64,000 nt of DNA. Source: Cucumis sativus (Eukaryota; Streptophyta; Magnoliopsida; Cucurbitales; Cucurbitaceae). The position numbers and the translations under genes are program-made. The stretch covers positions 28,800,408 to 28,864,407 of the forward strand of contig NC_026657.2 of the NCBI RefSeq assembly GCF_000004075.3, in the 5' to 3' direction. The first letter of the stretch is position 1; every line of letters starts with the position of its first letter. This document shows, one piece after another, positions 10,956 to 23,500 of this stretch. The notes beneath the pieces are model-generated. The model saw only the letters and a program-made list of their open reading frames with translations, made no database searches and was not told the origin of the DNA.

Positions 10956-12938
10956 TTAATGGTTCTTGAAAGACTGCAAGACGAAGGCATAAGATTAATA
11001 CAAGGCACAAGGTTACGTCTAAGCTGTTCAAAATAAAAAGATCCAAGTTGAAAGAAGCATCTCACATCAAAATTTTTGGAGAAATCTTTCACTTGTTCTG
11101 CAAGTTCTTGCTTCTTCTGTGCAGCTGCAAAACAATTCCCACTCTTACTAGCATAAGTTAAACAGCTCAACAATAAATACCACAAGTAAAATTGAAATCA
11201 ATGAAGCAAAAACAGTTTAAAGGTTCTACCCTTGTTAGATATATCCTCAATTTGTTTCGATGTCCTCACAGCAAACCTTTGAAAGGAACGGCTGCAGAAA
11301 AGGACAATGCGAGTGAAATAAATTCTTGAGAATGAACAATTAGTATTAAGCAGACAAATGTGACTTTAGTTGTTACGGAGCTTAAAAATATTTGATTTAA
11401 TGGCAGAAATGCTGGAAAAAGAATGCCTAGGCAGCTCAACTCTTACAAGTATAATTGATACAATCATCTCAACAATCATTATAAGCATACAAGCCAACAT
11501 TTGCCATTTTTCAAACAAGGGAATAGGAGACAATCTTGGGGAAGATAACAAAGAACAATATTTGTGACTGTTCCATATGCAAAAATAACAACAGTTGAAG
11601 CGTCATGACACATAATTTTGAATATAGAACAAAGAAATACACTAATGAAAATAAAGAAGAAAATCGCTCCCAGATACAAACACTTGTAACACCATTTTCG
11701 TTTTGTTCTGTTTCTCTGACAAACCCCCTTGTGGCTAATGGTTTCAGTTAGGCAAGCATCCATTCTTCCATATCCTCACTTAACTACATTTGAAAAGGCC
11801 ACTGCCTTCTGTTCTACAGAATTTCTTTGTGCTAGTGGTTCTAAATTTTGATCAGGTGCAAGATTTTTTAGACTTCTTTTTTTGTTCTTTAGTAGCTTGG
11901 ACCTATCTCTATGCCTTGGATAAATATTTCCTCCCCTGCTAATTAGCATATAGTTTATGCTTCAAATAAAATAACTTCCTTTAAAAAAAAACAAAATCGT
12001 TACCTAATACTCAACCTGATAATGAACCTATATAATATTTCAAGAAAAAAAAACCAAGTTAAAATCTTTCTTATCATTTTTGTTCTACTTTATATTAGTA
12101 AACCATGAATATAGTTGGTTCATTCTCTATTCACATAGAAATTCTATTTGAAACAGAAAGTGGTACCCTCGTATTCTTTTATACGAGCTTTAAGAGAGAA
12201 CAACGAGTACGTAGGGGGGAAGCGGCTATATTAGTGCTCCGTTTGATATTGGTAGTTGGATCGCTCGCCTTTATATGGCTTGGCGTCATTAACGTTCTTG
12301 ACTCGTATCGTATTCCAACTGATGGAACTTATACAAATAACTGAACTGATGACGCCAAATGAAAAACAATACCAAAATATAAAATTTTACTCAAACTCAA
12401 CCACTGCGTTACAATTGTAGCATTGATTCAACGAACATAGATCAGGCCCCATCGATCCTCACAAAAGAAATAGAAAACGGATTTATAGCAAACGTTTAAC
12501 AAATTTCCTAAGCTGTGCAACGCACAATCACCAACGAACCTCTAAAGCTATTAAAGCTAAACGAAGAAAATGGGACACCAATTCAAGAAAAGGAAAATTA
12601 AAGAAGCTATAGCCAAAATTTCTAAGATTTCCTCATCTGCACACCCAACCATCAAGGCAGCAGATAAACATAAAAGAAAATCTAAAAATATTTTGCTTCA
12701 ATGGAACGAGCCAAATAGGAACTAATCCATCCCTCCGGCCAGAGAATGAAGCTTATTCATACACACATCATTGATTCATCCTCGTCCAAATCAAAACAAA
12801 AGATTAAAAAAAAAAAAAAAAAAAACCCTCTTACGCGCAGTAAAGCCTTAACATTCCTTACCTGTTCGCAAGACTGTTGACGAGAACCTCATTCACGAGG
12901 TAAGAAAATACTCTGTGGACGAAATTTCCACCCGCCAT
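10956..12938 (-). CDS. Small conserved plant protein, 71 aa, function unknown
   Basis: Four exons on the minus strand: 12862-12938, 11230-11291, 11066-11124 and 10956-10973. They join in phase through GT-AG introns to give 71 residues. The protein begins MAGGNFVHRVFSYLVNEV, continues SFQRFAVRTSKQIEDISNK and ends in a charged helix, then KNFDSFKNH. I recall similar short uncharacterised proteins in other plants but cannot name a function. There is no signal peptide or clear membrane segment. The middle is amphipathic and the Lys/Glu-rich C-terminal half (AAQKKQELAEQVKDFSK) could form a short coiled coil. The last coding exon is only 18 nt, which would hide the gene from most ORF finders. If that splice is not used, reading through gives a longer tail that looks non-coding. 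Confidence 0.7.
11292..12861 (-). other. Intron 1 of the 71-aa gene, with an unexplained GC-richer block
   Basis: This intron of about 1.57 kb is AT-rich except for roughly 12130-12360. That block is noticeably richer in G+C and carries a 79-codon plus-strand ORF (12105-12344). The ORF has a hydrophobic stretch (LVLRLILVVGSLAFIWLGV) and ends at a TGA. No family was recognised. It could be an organelle-derived insert, a gene fragment or chance. Confidence 0.4.
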
Positions 12939-14322
12939 GCTCGTTTCCAGAAATTAAAATAAATCAATGCCAATCCAGATGCCTGAAACGATAGAGGAAG
13001 ATTACAAAAGCTAGCTTAACCTTCCTTCTAGGTATCAAAACAACCGGCAGAAACTGAAAGAACGCGTAAACAGTAAAGAAACAAAAAGGATATGCAAAAC
13101 CCTTCCGTCAATGGAAAAAAATACCACACATACGGGTTTCTGAACAAAAGAAAGTCGATCGAAACAGATGAAGTTAGGAAATGTTTGCGTAAACAATAGC
13201 GTCGGAGGTGACAAAAGTATGATGCCCTAATTTCCCTCGATCGCAAGCCAACCACGACCTCTACACGGCAGCCGGACTTCTCGCCTCAATTTATAATGTG
13301 CGTGGTTGTAGAAAGACCAGAACCTTCTATTAACAAAATAACAAATAAATATTTTGAGAAAATTACATATATAAAAAAATGGCAAAAAAAAAATATAACA
13401 TTTGTTACAAATATTTACATGTAATAAATTTTGTCATTTTGTCTTTTAATAATTTTATTACGTGAAAGGTAAAAGTTTGTCAAAATTCTTCATCTATGAA
13501 AGAAACAATCCATAAAACATATAATACCCTTCATTTTGTACAAAAAGTGCTCCAAATAGTTAAAATTAGACCTAAAACTCATAGTAATAGATGTAGTGAA
13601 CTGAGGACCTTGAAGCTTCGAAGGGCACAACCACTATATCCAGGACAAATTTTTATTAAAATACAAAAACTAGAAATGTGAGAGGGGCACACCCCATGGC
13701 CTCTTAATAAATTTGCCCCTTGTGTTAGTATGTCGCTGAGAGATTCTTCTTTGAGTGGGTGTTGCTCTAACATTGTGGCTCACGAGTTTATTTCTCATCA
13801 ACAATATCGATTCTCGTTGATTTAACCCGAAAATACCTCCACGATGGTCATTCTGTTTGTTTTTTTTTTTTTTTTACTATTTGATTATAAAAAGAATTAT
13901 TGCTATTACAAAACTAAATACTTCATTTTTACGACAGAGAAAAGTTTGATAATACAATTGCAATATCACCCTATTTCACAACATTTCTTACAATATTTTA
14001 CAATTTATTTAAAAAATAAAGAAAACAAACACTAAAAACGTAGATAGGTTACGGCTTATTCGGTAACTCATTTGTTTTATATATTTTTAAAATTAATTTA
14101 GAAGAGCATGTTCTATTTTTTTAAAACAAGAAAAAAAGAAAAACGTTCCAAAAGGATACATTTCGTTTTTTAAAAACAGGAAGCAAAATCAGTATCAAAA
14201 GCATAGGAACTTTTTTTTTAATAAACAAAAGTTTGAAAACAGAAAGAGAAAAAAAAAACAAAAATTATTATTATGATTGTTTTCTGTTTAAAAAAAGAAC
14301 GCCGTGGGTTCCTCAAAGCTAA
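12939..14322. other. Intergenic between divergent genes
   Basis: Holds the upstream region of the 71-aa gene on the left and of GRXS16 on the right. It is mostly AT-rich with A- and T-runs (for example 13857-13875). The stretch 13600-13760 is less AT-rich and looks like degraded repeat sequence, but no ends were found. Confidence 0.5.
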
Positions 14323-14323
14323 A

Positions 14324-14334
14324 TGGGCTGGGCC
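14324..14334 (+). promoter_or_regulatory. Overlapping site II (TGGGCY) elements before GRXS16
   Basis: TGGGCT and TGGGCC overlap by one base, 70-80 bp upstream of the GRXS16 start codon. In plants this element binds TCP factors and is common in promoters of nuclear genes for organelle and translation proteins. The role here is inferred. Confidence 0.45.
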
Positions 14335-14403
14335 GGAATGTAAACTTCTGAAAATGCAAAATATCTCCGACATCGAGAGCCGTCTCAGCTCCATTTCTTC
14401 CCG

Positions 14404-16447
14404 ATGGCTGCAATCAACCTTCCTCTAATCCACACTCCTCCGTCTATTCAGAATTTTTCAATCAAATCTTCCCAGAACACTTCCAAATTCTTCCCCTTCT
14501 CTCAATCTAATCCTTCTCCTCTCCTTTCCAGTTCCTTCAAGCTCTACACTACAGCCAAAGCTCGCGCTTCTTCCTTAATCGCTTTTGCTGCCAAGAATCT
14601 ATCAGAATCTGAGCTCAACTCCGTGCCGGAGACCGCCGGGGAAATTGCTGGAAAATTTCCTTCTGACGCGGGTGTTTATGCCGTTTACGATAAGGAGGGC
14701 GATGTTCAGTTTATCGGCATTACAAGAAACATAGCGGGGAGCGTCGCCACTCACTGGAGATCAGTACCGGAGCTCTGCGTTTCTGTCAAGGTTGGGGTTG
14801 TCTTTCGCTGTTGTTTCTCTCTTCGTTTTTCTCATTTTCAGCTCTAATTGATTGTTGGTAGGATTTTTTTGAGGTTATTGTTTTAGTGTGATGCAAGATG
14901 AATTAAACATGAGGATGCTATACTCTGTGGAGTACAGATATTCTTCGTTTGGAAGTAATCTTGAAAGGGTTTCGTTTGTTCTTGCGAAAAATTCTGTGCA
15001 CATGAATTCATTATTGTCTCCAATGAACTGATGCTTCATTTTTTTGTTAATCGAGTCTTGGATACTTAATCTAGTCTAGGCTTCTTAGTTTTCGTCGGTA
15101 TTGTAATGATGCATCTGCGTCATAAACATGTGGTCTTCTTCGTGCTCTGCTGCTGATAGTTGTTCCGTTAGATCTTCACTCATCAGTGCATTGGTTAAAA
15201 ATTGAAATGGTGTAGAAGTAAAAGATAGCTGGAACTAGAATTAGGGGAATTCGTGCAAATTGCAATTAATGATGGGAGATAGTCACTCACTTGCTGGACA
15301 CAGGGAAATTTGTTTTTCACTTGCTGCTCTTGCAATCTTATCGTTCTTTAAGACTTTGCAAAATTGTTTGAACATATATTTCAACATTATTATGGTTGGT
15401 AGCTGACATCAAATCGCTGGCAGTTTTCTTAAAAAAGAGGGTGCGTTTATCAGCTTTCTGAATTAGGACCTTCTGAGTGGCAGTTACTCTTTACATGATC
15501 ATTTTTGTTCTGCAATGGGTATATCTCTTTACGGATTGAACGTATATAGGACTGATACTCCTTTTTGCACGCCTTGAATATGCCCGTTGTGGAAACTCAT
15601 AGGATATTAGATTGTAAGAAAGTGGCCACCAATGTTTGTACTCATTCCCCATTTGTTAGAACATATGCTTGATAATTATCAACCTACCTTACTCTACATG
15701 TTTTAGTGCATTTGATTCTCATGTGAATTAAACTTGTAATGTAAATAGGGATCCGAGGAACCTAAATTTACTCACAAAAGAAGTAGGAATAGTTCTAGCC
15801 TTTAGGAAGCAAATTATAATTGAGAGGTACTGTGCTACTTTATCTATTCTTTTGATGAGGAGTTGTGCTAGAATTTGAGTTTTCTGTGCAGTAGAATTCT
15901 GATCTTGCCTGATTTTCTAATTTTGAATGTTTACTTTCTGTAGTTTGGAGTAGTAGATGAACCTGATAGAACAAACTTAACACAAGCATGGAAGTCATGG
16001 ATGGAAGAACACATAAAAGTCACCGGGAAGATACCACCAGGTAATGAATCTGGCAATGCAACATGGACAAGGCAGCCACCAAAGAAGAAGGCCGATCTGA
16101 GGTTGACGCCTGGTCGACATGTCCAACTTACAGTCCCATTGGAAGAACTCATTGATCAATTAGTGAAGGAGAACAAGGTTGTTGCATTCATCAAGGGCTC
16201 CAGAAGCGCACCAATGTGTGGTTTTTCGCAAAGAGTAGTAGGGATTCTTGAAGCTGAAGGTGTAGATTACGAGAGCGTTGATGTGCTCGATGAAGAATAC
16301 AACAACGGGCTAAGGGAAACTCTCAAAACATATAGTAACTGGCCTACATTTCCTCAAATCTTCGTGGATGGGCAATTAATTGGAGGTTGTGACATTCTTA
16401 GTTCTATGCATGAAACAGGTGAACTTGCTGGTTTGTTCAAGAAGTGA
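14404..16447 (+). CDS. GRXS16: Bifunctional monothiol glutaredoxin S16, chloroplastic
   Basis: Plastid protein joining an N-terminal GIY-YIG endonuclease-like domain to a CGFS-type monothiol glutaredoxin domain. The family handles [2Fe-2S] clusters and plastid redox control. Two exons, 14404-14790 and 15944-16447, make 296 residues, close to the Arabidopsis protein. Residues 1-60 are Ser/Thr/Pro-rich and basic, typical of a transit peptide. The GIY-YIG-like part is at about 88-128 ([12 protein letters not shown], then FIGITRN). The glutaredoxin part covers about 190-296, with the active-site CGFS at 221-224 and the glutathione-binding stretch [18 protein letters not shown]. The intron falls exactly at the end of the first domain's core. 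The start codon is the first ATG of a continuous transit-peptide-like frame. Confidence 0.96.
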
Positions 16448-17590
16448 TAATCAAATTTTAACTTTCAGCAACCAATATTTTGGTGGGGTTAGAGGCATAA
16501 TTGGAAGGAGGTGAGAATGTGCCTGCTTTCCATGCTTTTGCCAGTTGCTCCATAGAAGTGTAGTTTAAAGTTTCAACAAGTCGAACAACTAATTTGTTAA
16601 AAGCCTTCTCTCCCTCTTCTTGTTTCCTCTCAAAGCAAGACCTGAAGTTTTGGGGATTTTGAAATTGTTTATTTTACCTTCAAAATTAGTAGATGGTTAA
16701 AGCTTGAAATCGATAGAATTTGATAAATTTTTAGAATTAGATGACTCAAATCTAACTTATTTTGTGTTTTATAAAAAAAAAAGTTGTGGGGTTTGAGAAA
16801 TTTATGTTGATACCGAGACGTGGGGTACAAATTTTATTTAAAATTTCAGGTTGGCAGTGCGAGTGATCGAATAATAAAACTTGCAACATTAATGTTGATA
16901 GTATAAACTTTATAATATTCGAAGTATTTATATGAAAATTTAAACATTTGTAAAAACAGATTCATAAAATAATTCAAAATTACTTTTTAAAAATTGTACT
17001 GTTGATTGAGTTTGTTTAGTAACGAGCTTAGTTTGTAATCGATTTGATTTTGATAAGACATTTTATCAATGGGATCACATATCTTTATAACCATCCTCTC
17101 TTATCACAGTATTAAACTTGTTTTTCTATAGCTTAGTGGATTCCATATCTTATGAAAAGTAATAAGTTGCCTAAATAGTGAAGTCTCTTTCAATATTCGA
17201 GAATCTTACTTTTTCTTTTTCCTATTTCTTTTCTTTCTTTGAGTCGATTGTATTTGTTCTTTGCCTCAAGAAGAGAACTAAAAAAGGAAAAAAGTTCGTC
17301 GTTGAAAAAAAAAAAGTAAACAAATAAATTAATGAATGAATTTGTTTGGCAAAGGGAACGCGGGGCTTACCATAATCGTAATTGACCGTACAGCTGCGCT
17401 TGTTTTCAATTTCCATTTGGGTTAGATATATATATAACTCAAAGGCTTCAAAGCTGACAATACATGAGTCGACCTTTCTATAATGGTTTATCCATTTTCA
17501 ATTCACCAGATGGATCAAATTCGATCTCCTGATGTTTCTTTCGTAGCTCTTAATTTCTAGATTTGTTTTCTGCTTCTTTTGATCCCGAAC
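16448..17590. other. Intergenic GRXS16 to SAC phosphatase
   Basis: The first ~250 bp is probably the GRXS16 3' UTR. The remainder is AT-rich. A TATATATATAA box near 17424-17437, about 155 bp before the next ATG, may be the core promoter of the SAC gene. Confidence 0.5.
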
Positions 17591-20500
17591 ATGGAAGGCG
17601 AATCCTCTTCTTGCGAGAGATTCAAGCTCTACGATCAGCTGGAATTACATGAATTTCAGGATAGGTTCGTTGTAAAGTCTGTGGAATTTCCCGACCGAGG
17701 CTTCTCAATCAACCGAGGCGATGGAAATATCGAGCCGCTTGATTGTAAGGATTTCTTTTCGATAATACAATTTCTTATAGTAGTTTGGTTGATGAGAAAA
17801 TAAGAAGGTCCTAGGAAAACGATGAATCCGAAGGATTCGAGCTAGACTTGTAATTAGTGATTGGCATTCTAACCATGAATTGGCTCGGCGAATTTCGTGT
17901 TCGATAATGAAATCAACTTTTATGAGATTCCGAATTTCTGGTCCTTTATTCGTTTAGCTATTTATTGCTACAAAATGAATTGCATCTTATTTATATGTTC
18001 AACTCTGTGATTTTGTCTCGTTCCCTGTCTGTATTTCTTTTAAACTTCCGTAGCTGTTTTGTTGTTATCTTCTGATATTCGAACACTTGGTACTTGAATG
18101 TGGCAATTTCAATAAATATTTTTTGTCACAACTTCATTTCCGCATCAGTCTGAGAAATCTTGGAAGATTAGATGCAAATTGATTGATCTCATTTGTTTTC
18201 GTCTTCTATATTTTTTGGTCTTAAATGGCGATAAAATTACAATAATGATAATTCTGGCGGATGCTGAACAGGTCGTAGAGTCATTTAATTTTTGTACGCT
18301 TACACTTCCCACAAAAACCTCTTTGCTATTAGTGGAAACTTAATTGTGTAGCTGTTCTTTGTCACGCTTGAGAAATGTTACTGCCTTTAGTATCTAAATC
18401 ATTTGAATTGCTGTTAGTGCTAACTCGTACAACTTGTTGATAAATTTCCAAATCTGTGCCCGTTTGCCATACAAAGAATAGTATGAATGCCTCATTGTTA
18501 CAGGTGATACTGGTTTTGGTGATGCAACAAAAGTCTCCACAATCTATGGAGTGGTCGGGACAATAAGATTAGTTGCTGGTAATTGCTTATGATGAAGATT
18601 GTTTTCATGTTCACGTTTGTACAATTTTGCTGTTATAATCTGTCAGGGTTGGAACAGGAAGCACTAGGTGCTATTTGTGTTTGCATTATGACGATTTAAT
18701 ATTCCAGCACTGACCATGTTTAACCAGCAATGAATAATTCAATTTTACATGCTTGGCTTCAGAATCTTGTTCACTGAATTTTTTAAAAATAAAAATGAGT
18801 ATAGAATAGTTACCAGTTTCACTCAATCTGATCAGCGGCCTGATAACTTTAGAAGTTAGAACTTATGATATTTGCTTTGCTTCCTGATTTTGATTACATG
18901 TGTTGTTGTGTAGGAGTATACATGCTTGTGATAACTTCACGAAAAGAAGTAGGAAACTTCCTTGGTTTCCCTGTTTTCCAAGTAACGTCTATGAAGTTCC
19001 TCCCTTGTGATGAGGCTTTGAAGCTTTCAACTTCTCAAGAAGTAAGCTTCTTATTAATAATTCCTTTGATATTGCTTCTTATTAAAAATTCCTTTGATAT
19101 TGCTTCCTATTAAAAATTCGTTTGATATTGCTTCCTATTAAAAATTCCTTTGATATTTCTTCTAGCATGGTCAAAATCCCATTTAAATCCTGGAAATTGT
19201 TTCTTTTGAGCAGAAAAAGGATGAAGCTTACTTCCTGTCTTTGTTGAAAACAGTGGTAACAACTCCCGGGTTGTATTATTCATACCAAACAGATATAACG
19301 TTGAAGTAAATGATCTTCTTCTTCAGCAGCTTTCTAAATATAGTTTCTTTGTTGTTATCATTATGCACTCATGGTTTGAGTTGATTTTGGATTTTAGTTC
19401 AGCTTCAGACTTTGTCATTTCATTCTTAAGTTGTAAGATACCTTCACTTTCTTGTAACAGCTTACAGAGAAGGTGTAAGTTTGCTGAAGGATGGACTGCA
19501 AAACCACTTTGGAAGCAGGTAAACGGGTGTGGAATTTAATTACTATCTAAAAATATATATCTGTTTCAGCAGTTGGAAGACTTAAAGGTACTGATTAGTA
19601 AAGATACTTTTGAAAAAGAAAAACTTCTGTACACATTTGATTGGCAATAATGCTTTGGAGTTTCCTGGTCTCAACTCTCAACTGTCTCTCTTTCGCTCTC
19701 TCTTGCTCCGATTCCTACTGAGTTAATGGAAGTGACCTTTTCCATACTTTGAACGGCTTTCTCAATTATGTTGCTTCTACACATATTATGATTAGATTCC
19801 AATGTTGCTTATTTCTTTCTGATTAATTAGCTAGGGAACCTACGAGTTTCATATTATAAGCACACAATATCCATCATTACTAATTTTTCATTCCTCCTGC
19901 TATCACTAAAATCTACGTCCTTTTGCATTGTCTTTGATGCATTTGATTACACAATTAATTGCTAGTTATTTGCTTCTATATTTCAGGCTGACCCTAGATT
20001 CGTTTGGAACAAAAACCTTCTAGTGGAACTTATTGAGCTCAAGGTATGTGCTGCATTGTGCATGGTTGTTCCAGGCTATTGCTCTGGGAGTATTTCCTTG
20101 TTATTTAAGAATAAGCGACATTGACACGAGTTATTCACAATCACAAGTTCTTGTGATTCGTTAACTTGTTTATCATTCTTTCTTTTTTATGTAAAACTAT
20201 TGTTCTTCATTGCAGCTTGATGAGTTCGTCATTCCACTACTGCAAGGAAATATCCTAAACTTCCAATTCATATATTAATATGGAGGATGTCGGGAAGACT
20301 AGTTACAACTTTTCCCTTTTCTAATCAAACTTAGGAAACTCTTTTTTTCTAGAAAACATTTCGTAGAAACTTATCTAGAGTTTTCTTGTAGTTATTTCTC
20401 TAATATTGTCTTTTACTTTATCTCACTTTAGAGTCATACTGATTGTCCCATGAGATTAGTTGAGTGCATGTAAACTGACCCAGACATTTATAGATATAAA

Positions 20501-23500
20501 AGAAAATATTCTCACTTACAAACACTTCTACCCTTGTTTTTCCTTCCAAAGCTGTAGACTTGTAAAATAATCTTAACCTGTAGAAACATTTTCCCTGACA
20601 AATATGCAAGTATTACATTAGAGGGGATTAAAGTTTCTGAAGAAAATGTAAATTCATCTGTTTTATTGGAGCCACAAACCAAACCTTAACAAAAATGCAA
20701 GCTTCCAGGCTGTACAGCTGAAGCTAAAAGAATCACTCGTTCAACTAACGTTAATTTCAAGGCGATGTACTCGTCGGCTAGGTACATTTTAAGGATATTG
20801 CCAATTCTTAAACAGATTTCAGGCTGTTAGAAAAATATTAATTATTTTGGAAATGGTTATTGATTACTAGGAACGAGAATGTGGAGAAGGGGAGCAAATC
20901 TTGAAGGTGACACGGCCAATTTTATCGAAACTGAGCAACTGGTGGAGCATGGAGGTCTCAAAGCTTCACTATTGCAGGTATTTTGTTTCTTGCTGAATAT
21001 AATTGATTAACTTTAAACTTCTGTTTTAATGTTAGTTCAACGAACTTCAGGTAAGAAAACTTCTAGATGTAAGCCTTAAAATAGGATTATCTAGACATGC
21101 CAATCAAGATTTGAAAATGGGTTTTCCTTTTGATAAATATGAGTAATTCTTTTTTTAACAATAAATTCAATTTCTATATCTTTGATCTCTGCCCAATCAA
21201 TTTATCTGTACCAAAATTCTCTCTGTTTTGCAGATTCGAGGTTCGATTCCTCTACTTTGGGAGCAAATTGTTGATTTGAGCTATAAACCACAACTTAAAA
21301 TTTTAAATGACGAGAAATCGGTATATTTTAACTTTTTTTCACTTTTCTTTAATTGGACGTGTAAGCGTTTCCCTCATCAAAACCTACTGTTTTTCTGATA
21401 TTCAGTCAAAAGTTGTGGAACGCCACTTTTTTGATCTTTCACAACGATATGGAGAGATAATAGCTGTTGACTTAACTGATAAAGTACCATTTCTTATCCC
21501 TTTTCTTTCATGCTAATAAGATACATCCATCCACATGCATCAAGATTGTCTTTGTAGGCTTCGGGAGTCACACTCTCCAGACCCATATAAATCCTGTGTT
21601 TCCTTGCCAACATGCACACACTCTTTATGTTTCTTTTACAAGCCTCATGCTGTAACACTCGTTTGTGATCTTCAATGAGCCAATATAACTTTCCTTACTA
21701 TTTTTCTATTTCAGCATGGTGAAGAAGGTCAGTTGAGTGCAGCGTTTGCTGCTGAAATGCAGAAACTGCCAAATGTAAGGTATGATAAAATTAAAATATA
21801 TGAAATCCAGACAGCTTTTCTTCTAGTAAGAAGTGAAGTGGTAGAGCTGGCCCAATCCACTTTGAGGATAGTAGGCAGGCTTCTAGTATCCTGCGCAACT
21901 CAGAACCCTATGGAATTCCTTCTCATTAAATACAAACTAAACTTTTCAATGGTTGGATGGAAAGTGCAAGTGTGATCATAAAATTTAGGAGATTACAAGA
22001 AGCAAGACCTATGTGGCTCACAATATCGATTTCTTAGTAGTTAACTTGTATAGCCTCTGTATGCTATCCTTTTTCCTGGATGGCTTCTGTGTTGCCTCCT
22101 ATAAGATTTAGTTAGTCAGTAACATTTGAGTCTCTGACTTTCTGTTGTGAACCTTAGATGTCCTACACCTTTTGAATTCTAGTCTTCTCTTAGTTCTATC
22201 CTCAGTTAGGTTATGTTCTATAGTTTGAGATGTACTAGGAAAAATATTTCCTGATGCGATGGATTAATTTTCTTGATTGGCTACTATGCTTTAAATTATT
22301 GTCTTTATAAAGGGATGTTACCATGCTCGTACTGTATTTTTATGGATATGCAGGTATCTTCCCTCTATCCTTCACCATGACATCTAAATATCTTTATCCT
22401 GTCCCTTCCTACACTATGCCTCTAACCTTCACCATGACATCTTGTTCCTACAATTGGTTGGATTACAGTCCTGGGTTTGAAATATGTGGAGGAAAAAAAA
22501 TTCACCTGATTTTCTGTATTCATTTTTATTGTTTGCGTTAATTTAGAATTGTTCTTTTGAATGGGATGTTGCCACACATCATGATATTTGGATATGCTAG
22601 TGTTTATCATTCCAGAGAATGTGGTAAAAAGTTGCACCAGATGATGGTAACTATTTGTATGGTGCAGCCATCTCTACATTGGTTTCATTTGCACGTCTTT
22701 TTTATTATTATATGAGAAAATGAAATAGTGCCCCTTGTCTATCTGTTGCAGATATGTCCCTTTTGATTTTCATCATACATGTGGTACCGCAAAGTTTGAA
22801 AACCTGCAGCTTTTATATGATCAAATCTCAGAAGATTTTGAAAACCAAGGGTAATGTGGATGGAAATTCCGAATAGAAGTTCTTACATATTAAGAATGCA
22901 AAAACCAGGTATGCTGGCTATCCATAATTCAGTTTTTAATCGTTGCTGTTCCAGCTGAGCAGATACCTCCTCATAGATCCAGAAGGAAATATACTCCAGG
23001 AACAAAAAGGAGTTATTAGATCTAACTGCATCGATTGTCTTGATAGAACAAATGTTACTCAGGTTTGTGAGAAGTGGATATACTTCACCTCAACAAATTT
23101 ATGTCACATGTTAAAACCAGAATTCTGTTTCGTATCTTATGTTATTTCTCTCTTTAACAGTGTTTCCTGGCTCAAAAATCTTTGACCAACCAACTGCAGA
23201 GGATCGGACTACTAACATCTGCTGAGTGCATTACGAGCTTCAGTGAAGATTACACAAAATTTAGAACGTGTATGCCTACTGTTTCAATTTATCTATAGAC
23301 CCTGAGATTAGAAGTCTGCATGCATGCCTATATATAAAACAATCACGTCCCATCCACTTAAAGTCACACATATCTACTAAACTGTGTATTATCTTCCTAG
23401 TGTGGGCTGAGCAAGGTGATGAGATTAGTCTCGAATATGCTGGTACTCATGCTTTGAAAGGAGACTTAGTGAGGTGAACCTAATTCAAAACTTATTATTG

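Noticed and set aside
12105-12344. 79-codon plus-strand ORF as a real gene
   Set aside because: No recognised family and no promoter; kept only as an odd block, not called CDS.
13579-13773. Minus-strand ORF in possible repeat DNA
   Set aside because: Composition hints at a decayed transposable element, but no ends, domain or second copy could be shown.
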